In this document: positions 43,047 through 52,817 of the stretch, in pieces
Position numbering within the stretch: the stretch's first letter is position 1
How the letters are laid out: every line of letters begins with the position of its first letter
From: Flavobacterium fragile
GTDB taxonomy: Bacteria; Bacteroidota; Bacteroidia; Flavobacteriales; Flavobacteriaceae
DNA: 64,000 nucleotides
NCBI RefSeq assembly: GCF_023634865.1
Contig: NZ_JAMLJN010000004.1
Coordinates: 182,739 to 246,738 of the forward strand
Direction of reading: 5' to 3'
The notes under the pieces: model-generated
Seen by the model: the letters and a program-made list of their open reading frames with translations, nothing else
The model's database searches: none
What the model was told of the DNA's origin: nothing
Translations under genes and position numbers: made by a program

Positions 43047-43054
43047 CAAAAATA
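43047..43054 (-). promoter_or_regulatory. Possible -7 box of the PafA-like gene
   Basis: TATTTTTG on the minus strand fits TAnnTTTG and lies 16 bp before the ATG. No TTTG at -33 was found. Confidence 0.45.
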
Positions 43055-43130
43055 CATTTTAGATGTAAATTCAGTGTTAATAAATAAAAATGACTTTTCA
43101 TTAAACTAATAAAAAGCCATTTTAAAAAAA

Positions 43131-43556
43131 TTATTTTTTAGTTAATGGATCTTCTTCAAGAACCATATTATAAGCTATTATCATATCTTGATATGTAATG
43201 TATAGCTGATTCCTATTACCTTGTTTTTTTCGTGTATAAATAGACAAGACACACTCTAATCCGTTATTATCAACACAATTAAACGTTACCACATCGTCAT
43301 CACCTTTTGTTTCTTGTTCTCCGTATTTCACAATTGAAAATAATTGAATTACTTCTGAATATACCACGATTCTATGATTTTCCATATCCAGAGTTACAAT
43401 CATTTCGCTTTTCTGATCTTTAGACCAATCGCTCCAATTTCCTTTTTTATCTTTATTACTCACCATAAAACTCGATGTTTTAAAACGGTATTTTTGAGCA
43501 TAACTGCTTGTAGAAGCAAAAAATAATAACAATAATAAATATTTAAAAATTTTCAT
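43131..43556 (-). CDS. Hypothetical secreted protein
   Basis: A 141-residue exported protein of unknown function. The N-terminus MKIFKYLLLLLFFASTSSYAQ is a signal peptide with cleavage probably after YAQ. The mature part has GNWSDWSKDQKSEMIVTLDME, RIVVYSEVIQLFSIVKYG and CVLSIYTRKKQGNRNQLYITY, a mostly beta pattern. ATG at 43556 begins the signal peptide; a TTG further upstream was rejected. It starts 10 bp after the stop of the nitronate monooxygenase-like gene and so shares its transcript. Confidence 0.7.
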   Translation of the reverse strand: MKIFKYLLLLLFFASTSSYAQKYRFKTSSFMVSNKDKKGNWSDWSKDQKSEMIVTLDMENHRIVVYSEVIQLFSIVKYGEQETKGDDDVVTFNCVDNNGLECVLSIYTRKKQGNRNQLYITYQDMIIAYNMVLEEDPLTKK

Positions 43557-43566
43557 CTTAGTAAAA

Positions 43567-44511
43567 TTAAAATTCAAAGGTAGCTACCTCTTTTCTAGCA
43601 ACGTTAAATTCGGTAATAATAGTTTCAATAATAGTTTGAACAGGTAATATATCGTGAATTAACCCGGCAATTTGACCAATCTCTAATTCACCTTCCACTA
43701 AATCGCCTTCAAACATACCGCGTTTTGCTCTACGTTTTCCTAACAAATTTTCTAAATCTTCTTTTGTCGGACATTTGGCATACAATTCCTGAAGATCGTG
43801 GTAGAACTTATTTTTTATCAAACGAACTGGGGCTAACTCTTTCAACGTTAATTGCGTATCGCCTTCGCCAGTTTCTACTATAGTTTTCTTGAATTCATCG
43901 TGAGCCGAACTTTCCGTTGAAGCAGCAAAACGGCTCCCCATTTGAACACCATCTGCACCTAATGCCATGGCGGCCAACATACCTCTTCCTGTTGCGATTC
44001 CTCCAGCAGCAATCAAAGGAATTGAAATTTTTTCACGCACCATTGGAATTAAAGTTAAAGTTGTGGTTTCTTCTCTACCATTGTGACCTCCTGCTTCAAA
44101 ACCTTCTGCTACAATGGCATCAACACCTGCTTCTTGTGCTTTTAATGCAAATTTTGAACTGCTTACCACATGCACCACAGTTATACCATTTTCTTTGAGA
44201 AATGGAGTCCATGTTTTTGGATTTCCTGCCGATGTAAAAACGATTTTCACGCCTTCTTCTTTCAGAATTTGCATAATTTCTTCAATGTTAGGATACAACA
44301 TTGGAACATTTACACCAAAAGGTTTATCCGTAGCTTTTTTACATTTTTGAATGTGTTCTCTTAAAACTTCAGGATACATGGAACCTGCACCAATTAATCC
44401 AAGACCACCAGCGTTACTCACGGCACTTGCCAATTTATAGCCGCTGTTCCAAATCATACCTCCTTGAATAATAGGATATTGTATATTGAAAAGTTGCGTT
44501 ATTTTATTCAT
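43567..44511 (-). CDS. Nitronate monooxygenase-family FMN enzyme
   Basis: A 314-residue cytosolic TIM-barrel flavoprotein of the NMO/2-nitropropane dioxygenase family. The N-terminus has LFNIQYPIIQGGM and ASAVSNAGGLGLIGAG (about residues 28-43). FMN phosphate binding is in PLIAAGGIATGRGMLAAMALGADGVQMGSRF. The His region EGFEAGGHNGREE is characteristic. Its true substrate may be a nitroalkane or propionate 3-nitronate, or it may be an enoyl reductase-like enzyme (FabK shares the fold); FabK is less likely since fabV is present. It precedes a small secreted-protein gene and follows mnmA. Confidence 0.88.
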   Translation of the reverse strand: MNKITQLFNIQYPIIQGGMIWNSGYKLASAVSNAGGLGLIGAGSMYPEVLREHIQKCKKATDKPFGVNVPMLYPNIEEIMQILKEEGVKIVFTSAGNPKTWTPFLKENGITVVHVVSSSKFALKAQEAGVDAIVAEGFEAGGHNGREETTTLTLIPMVREKISIPLIAAGGIATGRGMLAAMALGADGVQMGSRFAASTESSAHDEFKKTIVETGEGDTQLTLKELAPVRLIKNKFYHDLQELYAKCPTKEDLENLLGKRRAKRGMFEGDLVEGELEIGQIAGLIHDILPVQTIIETIITEFNVARKEVATFEF

Positions 44512-44554
44512 TTTAATAGTTTAGTGTTGTGTTAATTTTTTTTTTTTTGGGAAT

Positions 44555-45742
44555 TTAAGCGATAACGCCACTTCCTAGGATTTCATCATTTAAATGCCAA
44601 GCAACAAATTGTCCTTCAGTAATGGCTGATTGTGGATTTTCAAAAACAACATACATTCCATCTTTAAATTGATGTAAAGTAGCTTTTTGTAAAGGTTGAC
44701 GATAACGAATTCTCGCCATTACTTCCATTTTTTCTCCTTCTTTCAAGGCTAAATCTTCTCTTATCCAATGAATTTCATCGCTTGCAACAAACAATGCGCT
44801 TTTGAATAAACCAGGATGCTGGTTACCTTGACCCGTATAAACGATATTCTTTTCAACATCTGTTTCAATGATGAATAAAGGTTCTTTAGTTCCTCCAACG
44901 TTTAACCCTTTTCGTTGTCCTTTGGTAAAATAATGAGCTCCTTGATGCTTACCCACCACTTTTCCAGGTACTTTCAAATAATTAATTTTACGAGCTTCGT
45001 ATGCAAACACTTCTTCTTCAGAATCAAATTGTGGTTGTTCTTGATTGTAAACTTCGGCATCCGCTGGAATTTCGACAATTATCCCTTCTTTGGGTTGCAA
45101 TTTTTGCTGTAAAAATTCAGGTAAACGAACTTTACCGATAAAACAAAGCCCTTGTGAATCTTTCTTCTCAGCAGTAATTAAATCTAATTTTGCAGCAATT
45201 TCACGAACTTCAGGCTTAGTTAATTCCCCAATTGGAAACAACGCTTTAGAAAGTTGGTCTTGCGATAACTGACATAAAAAATAGGATTGGTCTTTATTTC
45301 CATCTTTACCCGCTAATAATTGATAAATTTCTTTACCGTCTTTTTCAATCGCTCCTTTTCTACAATAGTGTCCCGTTGCCACATAATCAGCTCCTAATGA
45401 CATAGCGATTTTCATGAAAACATCAAATTTTATTTCTCTGTTACACAATACATCAGGATTAGGCGTTCTACCCTTTTCGTATTCGCTGAACATATAATCT
45501 ACTATTTTCTCTTTATATTGCTCAGACAAATCAACTGTTTGAAAAGGAATACCTAATTTCTCAGCCACTAGTAAAGCATCATTACTATCTTCTAACCAAG
45601 GACATTCATTGGAAATAGTTACAGAATCATCATGCCAATTCTTCATGAATAAGCCGATGACTTCATAACCTTGTTCTTTTAATAAATAAGCGGCAACACT
45701 CGAATCAACTCCACCTGAAAGTCCTACTACTACTCTTTTCAT
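44555..45742 (-). CDS. mnmA: tRNA-specific 2-thiouridylase MnmA
   Basis: Adds sulfur to U34 of tRNA for Lys, Glu and Gln. The 395-residue length fits. The PP-loop motif is [18 protein letters not shown] (residues 4-21). Catalytic cysteines lie in [12 protein letters not shown] (about residue 100) and [16 protein letters not shown] (about 198). The C-terminal region has [14 protein letters not shown] and [12 protein letters not shown]. It begins directly after the YwqK-like gene's stop, so they form an operon. A run of 13 T residues (44536-44548) lies in the spacer before the next gene. Confidence 0.97.
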   Translation of the reverse strand: MKRVVVGLSGGVDSSVAAYLLKEQGYEVIGLFMKNWHDDSVTISNECPWLEDSNDALLVAEKLGIPFQTVDLSEQYKEKIVDYMFSEYEKGRTPNPDVLCNREIKFDVFMKIAMSLGADYVATGHYCRKGAIEKDGKEIYQLLAGKDGNKDQSYFLCQLSQDQLSKALFPIGELTKPEVREIAAKLDLITAEKKDSQGLCFIGKVRLPEFLQQKLQPKEGIIVEIPADAEVYNQEQPQFDSEEEVFAYEARKINYLKVPGKVVGKHQGAHYFTKGQRKGLNVGGTKEPLFIIETDVEKNIVYTGQGNQHPGLFKSALFVASDEIHWIREDLALKEGEKMEVMARIRYRQPLQKATLHQFKDGMYVVFENPQSAITEGQFVAWHLNDEILGSGVIA

Positions 45743-46510
45743 TTATTCTTGATCTCCTTTTTCTTGTTTTAATTGTTCAAACGTTTTTGAAACTTCTTTA
45801 GTATTTCTTTGCTCATACTTAATCAATTCTTGACTAAATTTTTCAGCTTTAACCTGTTTAACGACTTTATTTTTTTCAAAAAATTTCCAAGTTCCAACAC
45901 GTTTACCATTTGCATAATTCCCTTCGTACATTTTATTACCTAAACCATCATAGTAAGTTGCCACTCCATCAAACTGACCTTTTGTATAGATATGAGCATC
46001 TATTAATTCCCCTTTTTCAGAATAGGTTTTTGAAATTCCTTCTTTAACTCCCTGAATATAATTAGTTTCTTCTGCAAGTGTGCCGTCTTTATAAAACACC
46101 TTTCTTGCACCACTTAGTTTTCCGTTTTTATAAAACTCATGCGACATTAATTGTGGAGATTCATAATGATAATATTTCCATTCTCCTTCTGGAAGTTTAC
46201 TTATCAGTTTACCTTCACTTACCTTATTCCCTTTTTGATCATAAAAAATCGCATAACAAGATCCATCTCCTTTTGAAAAATCTCTAGTTGCTATAACAGA
46301 AGCGGCTTTAGTATCATCAAAATACTTAAAAACACCTATTTCTTTTCCATGTTCAAATGTACCTTCATAACGAATTCTGTTGGATTCTTTATGGGTACCT
46401 CTCCATAAACCGTGACGATTTCCTTTATCATCAAACTGGTTAATTTTATCTTGGGCTTGAACAAAATATACACTTAAAAGTAAAACTACAAAAATTAGCT
46501 TTTTCATCAT
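45743..46510 (-). CDS. YwqK/MORN-repeat-like secreted protein
   Basis: A 255-residue exported protein made of YwqK-type repeats related to MORN motifs. A signal peptide ends at about residue 20 (VYFVQAQ). Repeats follow the pattern GxxxGxWKxYxxxG: NRHGLWRGTHKESNRIRYEG, EHGKEIGVFKYFDD, LPEGEWKYYHYESP, KNGKLSGARKVFYKDG, GKRVGTWKFFE and others up to about residue 215. A lysine- and glutamate-rich tail ends the protein. The family label antitoxin is historical; no toxin is nearby. Two ATGs in tandem could start it. It directly precedes mnmA. Confidence 0.85.
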   Translation of the reverse strand: MMKKLIFVVLLLSVYFVQAQDKINQFDDKGNRHGLWRGTHKESNRIRYEGTFEHGKEIGVFKYFDDTKAASVIATRDFSKGDGSCYAIFYDQKGNKVSEGKLISKLPEGEWKYYHYESPQLMSHEFYKNGKLSGARKVFYKDGTLAEETNYIQGVKEGISKTYSEKGELIDAHIYTKGQFDGVATYYDGLGNKMYEGNYANGKRVGTWKFFEKNKVVKQVKAEKFSQELIKYEQRNTKEVSKTFEQLKQEKGDQE

Positions 46511-46665
46511 TTTTTTAAATATTGTTTATTTTTTTTAAATTATCAACACATAAAACTCCTTTAAAATCAACTATTATAATAAACAAACCATTGAACAAGA
46601 AATAAATATGAGTTAAATCTATAATATAACGTCTTAAATAACTTTTTTATTTGTTTAATCTTCCA

Positions 46666-46673
46666 TAGTTTTG
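46666..46673 (+). promoter_or_regulatory. Possible -7 box of the fasciclin gene
   Basis: TAGTTTTG fits TAnnTTTG and lies 21 bp before the ATG. A TTTG at 46650-46653 is only 12 bp upstream, too close for the usual spacer. Confidence 0.45.
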
Positions 46674-46694
46674 ATTAAACAAAAATTAAACACT

Positions 46695-47642
46695 ATGAAA
46701 AACTATGCAAAATTAATCAAATTAACATTATTAGTAGTTAGTTCTACGTTAATGTTTTCATGTTCGGATGATGATAGTTCATCAAACAACAATTCAATTA
46801 CTGACATCGCGTCAGCAAATGCAAACTTTTCAATCTTAGTTGATGCTTTAGGCAGAGCTAATTTATCGTCAACCTTAGATGAAAGTGGATCGTACACCGT
46901 TTTTGCCCCAACAAACGATGCTTTTCAAAATTTCTTAAGAGACAAAGGATTTAGCTCTTTAAATGATGTACCGGTTGAAACATTAACGCAAATTCTTTTA
47001 AATCATGTAGTAGCAGGAACAAACTTATCTACTAGTCTTCAAACTGGTTACGTTAAAACTTTAGCAAAAGGAAGTGCTTCATCTACTAATACTTTAAGTA
47101 TGTATATCAATACTGCTTCTGGTGTTCGTTTAAATGGTGTTGCTTCAGTAACAACTGCTGATATTACAGCTTCTAACGGAGTTATTCACGTGGTTGATGC
47201 GGTAATTGATTTACCTACAATAGTAACACACGCTACAGCAAACCCAAATTTCAGTACTTTAGTAGGAGCATTAACAAGTTCAGGACAACCAGATTTCGTT
47301 GGTATCCTTTCAGGAAATACCAATGCACCTTTTACTGTATTTGCGCCTTCAAACGATGCTTTTGTAAGATTTGAAACACAAAATCCAGGTACTTTAGCTA
47401 GCTTAACAGCTGGTCAATTAACCTCTGTTTTAACTTACCATGTTGTAGCTGGAGCTAATGTATTGTCTACAGGAATTCCATCAGGGCCAATTACAACATT
47501 TGAAACTGGTACTTTTACCGTAAATGGTACTACTATTACTGACGAAACAGGTAGACAAACAAATATTGTTGCGGTAGATGTACAAGCAGCAAATGGAGTA
47601 ATACACGTTTTAGATAACGTAATCTTACCAAACTTAAATTAA
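46695..47642 (+). CDS. Fasciclin (FAS1) domain lipoprotein
   Basis: A 315-residue envelope lipoprotein with two FAS1 adhesion-type domains. The signal peptide ends with lipobox LMFSC followed by SDDDSSSNN, an acidic-serine start typical of flavobacterial surface lipoproteins. Domain one (about residues 38-175) has VFAPTNDAFQNFL, LNHVVAGTNLST and NGVIHVVDAVI. Domain two (about 180-313) has VFAPSNDAFVRFE, LTYHVVAGANVLS and NGVIHVLDNVI. These are the H1, YH and H2 boxes of FAS1. The gene is monocistronic with its own terminator. The partner it binds is unknown. Confidence 0.93.
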   Translation: MKNYAKLIKLTLLVVSSTLMFSCSDDDSSSNNNSITDIASANANFSILVDALGRANLSSTLDESGSYTVFAPTNDAFQNFLRDKGFSSLNDVPVETLTQILLNHVVAGTNLSTSLQTGYVKTLAKGSASSTNTLSMYINTASGVRLNGVASVTTADITASNGVIHVVDAVIDLPTIVTHATANPNFSTLVGALTSSGQPDFVGILSGNTNAPFTVFAPSNDAFVRFETQNPGTLASLTAGQLTSVLTYHVVAGANVLSTGIPSGPITTFETGTFTVNGTTITDETGRQTNIVAVDVQAANGVIHVLDNVILPNLN

Positions 47643-47672
47643 TTCGTTTCTTTAAATAAAATTGCTATGAAT

Positions 47673-47703
47673 AAAACGCTTTCCAATGGAAGGCGTTTTT
47701 TTT
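47673..47703 (+). terminator. Terminator of the fasciclin gene
   Basis: AAAACGCTTTCC (47673-47684) pairs with GGAAGGCGTTTT (47688-47699), including a wobble pair, and is followed by a T-run. Confidence 0.85.
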
Positions 47704-47899
47704 GTCTATAATCATATTGATTTTATTATTTTAAATGCAAGTATTTTTATGTTTAACGAGCAAAACGAGTAATATACTATCGACTTAGCAATTAAAAACT
47801 AATATATAATGATTCAAAGTCAGATAAAAATTGCATAAGTTAAAATAATGAAATGGTTTACATATTCTTATATAACTGAGTTTAATTCCAATTAAAAAG
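47704..47899. other. Intergenic region with no gene seen
   Basis: About 196 bp of A+T-rich DNA between the fasciclin terminator and the yidC terminator. No open frame, RNA gene or convincing promoter was recognised. The pieces GCAAAACGAGTAATATAC and a few TAAC words stand alone. Confidence 0.4.
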
Positions 47900-47926
47900 A
47901 AACCCTGCCAATCAATGACAGGGTTT
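47900..47926 (-). terminator. Terminator of yidC
   Basis: AAACCCTG (47900-47907) and CAGGGTTT (47919-47926) form an 8 bp stem with an 11 nt loop. On the minus strand a T-rich tract follows, 21 bp beyond the stop. Confidence 0.75.
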
Positions 47927-47947
47927 GTATTTGTATGAAAATAAAAA

Positions 47948-49837
47948 TTATTTCTTCTTTTGTTGTGCCGCTTTTTGCGCTTCTGCTTGTTCCATCATTT
48001 CACGCATCTTTCTTTGAAATTTACTTTCTTTGCGCTCTTTTGTTTTATTTTCTTGAATTTGTGCATGAATTTTATTCTCATCTACAATGTAATTTTTAAT
48101 TACCAACATAATTCCAATAGTAATTAAATTCGAAATAAAGTAATACAAACTCAATCCTGAAGCGTAATTATTAAAGAAAAACAACATCATTAAAGGTGAA
48201 ATGTAAATCATAATTTTCATGATTTTACTCATATCTGGCATACCTTCTTGTGGTGGAGCACTCATTGCTTGGTCACCCGTTGTCATTTTCATGTAGAAGA
48301 AAATAGCAATCGAAGCTAGAATTGGGAATAAACTCACATGACTTCCGTAAAATGGAATATGGAAAGGCAATTGATAAATACTATCGTAAGATGATAAGTC
48401 ATCTGCCCATAAGAACGATTTTTGTCTTAAATCGAACATCGATGGGAAAAATTGGAACAACGCATAGAAAACAGGTAATTGCATCAACGCTGGTAAACAC
48501 CCTGCCATAGGGTTTACACCGGCTTTTGAATACAACTTCATCGTTTCTTGTTGTTTCTTCATCGGATTGTCTTTGAACTTCTCATTCAACTCGGTAATTT
48601 CAGGACGTAAAACCTTCATTTTAGCTTGAGATAAATAAGACTTATACGTCACAGGCGACATTACCAAACGAACTAAAATCGTAAACAAAATAATAGCTAA
48701 ACCATATCCTATACCAATACTTGAAATTACACCAAAAACTGGAATAAAAATGTAACGGTTAATCCAGCCGAAAATTCCCCAACCTAATGGCATGATTTCG
48801 TCTAAATTTCTATCATAGTCATTTAAAATTTCATATTTCGCTGGACCATAATACCAATTCATGTTGTAATTTAAAGCACCATTTTTAAATTCCAAAGGAA
48901 CTTGAGCCGTAAAATTTTTAGTAAATACTGTATCTACTTTTTCATCATCTACTAAATTATCCGACTTTAATTTAGCCGTTTTAAATTTAGTATCTGTTAA
49001 TAAAATAGAAGTAAATAAATGTTGTTTAAAAGCAATGTATGAAACTTCATTTACCTCATCTTCAGAATCTTTCGCAGCGTTTAAATAATCGTCTTTTCCG
49101 TCTTCATATTCAAATACAACCTCGGTATAACGATTTTCATAAGAAACACTTTTCTCATTTCTGTATGATTTTAATTGCCATTCTAAATCTAATGGTTTAG
49201 CAGTATTAACTACTTTTTCCAATCCTTGAGAACGGATAGCAAAATCTAACATATATTCGTTAGGTTTTAAAACGTAACGATATTCTAAAAACTGATCTGG
49301 ACCCGCTTTTAACTGCATCGTTAAAACTTGATTTTTACCTTCAGTAGTTAACTTAGGTTCAAAATACATGTCTTTTGTATGCAACGTTCTACTATCAGTT
49401 GTATTTAAAGCAATGTCTAAAGAAGCATTGTTGTCTTTAATAAGTTGAACTGCTTTTTTGGAATTTTTCTCAAATTGATCAAAACCTAAAACAGTAGCTT
49501 CAGTGATATAACCTCCTTTATTCGAAATTTTAAGCGATAAAACTTCGTTTTTAATTTCAGTTACAGCATCAGTTGCTGATGGAAGTGTTGCAGAATAGCC
49601 AAACGAACCTAATTTTGCTTGCGCCACTGCATTTTTTGTAGAATCTGCTACTGGAGTTGACGCAACTGTTGAAGTTACTGTTTTAACTTCTTTGGCCTGT
49701 TTTTCAACTTGCTCTTTTTTTGCTTTTTCCTTTTGTTCTTCTGGAGTTGGAGCGTTTGAGTATAACATCCAAATTAAAATTCCAGAAATCAATACAAATC
49801 CGATAATCGAATTAAGGTCTAATTTTTTTTCTTCCAT
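47948..49837 (-). CDS. yidC: Membrane protein insertase YidC
   Basis: Inserts inner-membrane proteins with or without the Sec translocon. The 629-residue protein is the long Gram-negative form. A first helix (about residues 12-26, IGFVLISGILIWML) anchors it. The large periplasmic domain (about 30-345) includes SLKISNKGGYITEA and LDLEWQLKSY. The C-terminal 60KD domain has GWGIFGWINRYIFIPVFG, VRLVMSPVTYKSYLSQAKM, PMKKQQETMKLYSKAGVNPMAGCLP and YFISNLITIG. The end is lysine-rich, as usual. It lies 53 bp after pyrG, with a short TTCAG repeat in the spacer. Confidence 0.96.
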   Translation of the reverse strand: MEEKKLDLNSIIGFVLISGILIWMLYSNAPTPEEQKEKAKKEQVEKQAKEVKTVTSTVASTPVADSTKNAVAQAKLGSFGYSATLPSATDAVTEIKNEVLSLKISNKGGYITEATVLGFDQFEKNSKKAVQLIKDNNASLDIALNTTDSRTLHTKDMYFEPKLTTEGKNQVLTMQLKAGPDQFLEYRYVLKPNEYMLDFAIRSQGLEKVVNTAKPLDLEWQLKSYRNEKSVSYENRYTEVVFEYEDGKDDYLNAAKDSEDEVNEVSYIAFKQHLFTSILLTDTKFKTAKLKSDNLVDDEKVDTVFTKNFTAQVPLEFKNGALNYNMNWYYGPAKYEILNDYDRNLDEIMPLGWGIFGWINRYIFIPVFGVISSIGIGYGLAIILFTILVRLVMSPVTYKSYLSQAKMKVLRPEITELNEKFKDNPMKKQQETMKLYSKAGVNPMAGCLPALMQLPVFYALFQFFPSMFDLRQKSFLWADDLSSYDSIYQLPFHIPFYGSHVSLFPILASIAIFFYMKMTTGDQAMSAPPQEGMPDMSKIMKIMIYISPLMMLFFFNNYASGLSLYYFISNLITIGIMLVIKNYIVDENKIHAQIQENKTKERKESKFQRKMREMMEQAEAQKAAQQKKK

Positions 49838-49845
49838 CTAATATT

Positions 49846-49877
49846 AGTGTTCAGTGTTCAGTTTTAAGTATTCAGTA
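49846..49877. repeat. TTCAG-phrase repeat between yidC and pyrG
   Basis: GTGTTCAGTGTTCAG is followed by TTTTAAGTATTCAGTA, giving three TTCAG units in 32 bp in the spacer between pyrG and yidC. It is another member of the phrase-like intergenic repeats. Confidence 0.6.
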
Positions 49878-49890
49878 CTTTGTGAACGGT

Positions 49891-51579
<1,689 letters not shown>

Positions 51580-51610
51580 TTAGAATTCAGAAATTAGAAT
51601 TTAGAAATTT
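51580..51610. repeat. TTAGAATT phrase repeat upstream of pyrG
   Basis: TTAGAATTCAGAAATTAGAA is followed by TTTAGAAATTT; TTAGAA-type units recur three times in 31 bp, just upstream of the pyrG -7 box. A similar element lies at 57466-57497. Confidence 0.6.
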
Positions 51611-51659
51611 TATACCGATTTACACAAAGTTAATAAAGATCAATTTATGTCTTCAAAAA

Positions 51660-51908
51660 TCACTTTTTTGGAAAGTTTCTGCGGATGTTTCGAACGAGTT
51701 CTTCTAAGCCGTTTAGCTTGAGTTCATGGACCAATTTTAATTGTTCGCCTAATTGCCCTTTTGGGAAACCTTTATTGGCATACCAAACAACATAATACTC
51801 CGGAAGGTCGATTAAGTAATAGCCTTCGTATTTACCAAAGGGCATTTTGGTATGTGCGAGTTTGATGAACTCAATCTTATCTTTTTCCAAGTTGATATTT
51901 TTGTTCAA
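51660..51908 (-). CDS. DUF3820-family protein
   Basis: An 82-residue cytosolic protein of the DUF3820 family. The family block is MPFGKYEGYYLIDLPEYYV (about residues 21-39), then WYANKGFPKGQLGEQL. Function is unknown, though distant relatives are annotated as quorum-sensing-regulated virulence factors. Its start overlaps the end of the preceding lipoprotein gene by four bases, so it is the last gene of a four-gene run with OsmC and the LysM protein. Confidence 0.85.
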   Translation of the reverse strand: MNKNINLEKDKIEFIKLAHTKMPFGKYEGYYLIDLPEYYVVWYANKGFPKGQLGEQLKLVHELKLNGLEELVRNIRRNFPKK

Positions 51909-52408
51909 AGTTGATGCAAAAGATCTATTAACTTTTTAGACTCTGGATTGTTAAAATATTTTTCAAAATCATAAACTAAAGAATCATCTTCTTCATAAGG
52001 AAATGATTTATTATATTGATAATACGTTTTAAATTCAGTATTTCTTTCATTTGCTAAATCAGAAACTTTTGAAATTGAAACATTTAAAGTTTCCCCAGGG
52101 TTAATATCAATAAAAATATTTCGCTTTTTATAAGTATTTACTTTGTATTCTTTAATTGAATCATCTAGTAAAAAAGCTTGAATTGATTGTTTAAGACTAT
52201 CTAAATTAATTTTAATAATGTCCTTATTTTGATTATTTCTAACGTAACCCATTGAATCCACCAAAACTTCTTTAACAGGTAAATTAACCCCTTCAAGAGT
52301 TTTTGTAAATTTCATAATCGAAATTTGATACTTTTCAGTACTTTGAGCATTAACACAACTACTTAAAAATAACAAAATGAATATTGATATACAATAAAAC
52401 TTATTCAT
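51905..52408 (-). CDS. Hypothetical lipoprotein
   Basis: A 167-residue protein of unknown function with an N-terminal signal MNKFYCISIFILLFLSSCVNAQ. Lipobox LSSC gives a lipid-modified cysteine at about residue 18, though YSSCVNAQ also allows type I cleavage after NAQ. The mature part is charged and helical-to-beta with no recognised domain (MKFTKTLEGVNLPVKEVLVD, FIDINPGETLNVSISKV). Overlaps of 8 bp with OsmC and 4 bp with DUF3820 indicate translational coupling, but no functional link is known. Confidence 0.65.
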   Translation of the reverse strand: MNKFYCISIFILLFLSSCVNAQSTEKYQISIMKFTKTLEGVNLPVKEVLVDSMGYVRNNQNKDIIKINLDSLKQSIQAFLLDDSIKEYKVNTYKKRNIFIDINPGETLNVSISKVSDLANERNTEFKTYYQYNKSFPYEEDDSLVYDFEKYFNNPESKKLIDLLHQL

Positions 52409-52817
52409 TATATGAATTCCAATTAAAAGTTACTTCTTTAATTATATCTGGATGTAAACTATAAAAAACAGGACAAGTCATGGCTGTTCTTTCCAAAATA
52501 GTTTTTGTTTTTTCGTCGGGGTTGATGGAGAAATGGAAAGTTACGTGAATTTCTGTAATTCTTCTTGGTTCAGTTCCCATGATTTTGGTTACTTCTGCTG
52601 TTGAACCTGAGAAATCTACGTCTAAATCGCGAGCTTTGATTCCCATAACGGTGAACATGCAACTGGCTAATCCATTGGCAACAGTGTCGGTTGGAGAAAA
52701 AGCTTCTCCTTTTCCGTTGTTGTCTAGCGGTGCATCCGAAATAATTTCAGAACCCGATTGTAAATGTATCGAAGAGGTGCGTAAATCGCCTAAATAAGTT
52801 ACTTTTGAAGTGGCCAT
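52401..52817 (-). CDS. OsmC/Ohr-family protein
   Basis: A 138-residue cytosolic protein of the OsmC fold, which reduces organic hydroperoxides with two cysteines. Motifs are VTYLGDLRTSSIHLQSGSEI (a YcfB/YhfA-like start), GLASCMFTVMGIKARDLDVD with one cysteine near residue 53, and MTCPVFYSLHPDI with the second near residue 115. The pattern fits the YhfA-like OsmC subgroup. Its ATG overlaps the LysM-protein stop by one base (TAATG). It is expected to act in oxidative stress, but no redox regulator lies nearby. Confidence 0.87.
   Translation of the reverse strand: MATSKVTYLGDLRTSSIHLQSGSEIISDAPLDNNGKGEAFSPTDTVANGLASCMFTVMGIKARDLDVDFSGSTAEVTKIMGTEPRRITEIHVTFHFSINPDEKTKTILERTAMTCPVFYSLHPDIIKEVTFNWNSYNE

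Noticed and set aside
43567..44511. FabK-type enoyl-ACP reductase
   Set aside because: The fold is shared, but the window encodes a full FabV and the His region fits nitronate monooxygenases better.
45743..46510. Toxin-antitoxin module suggested by the YwqK name
   Set aside because: No toxin gene is adjacent, the protein is exported, and mnmA follows directly.
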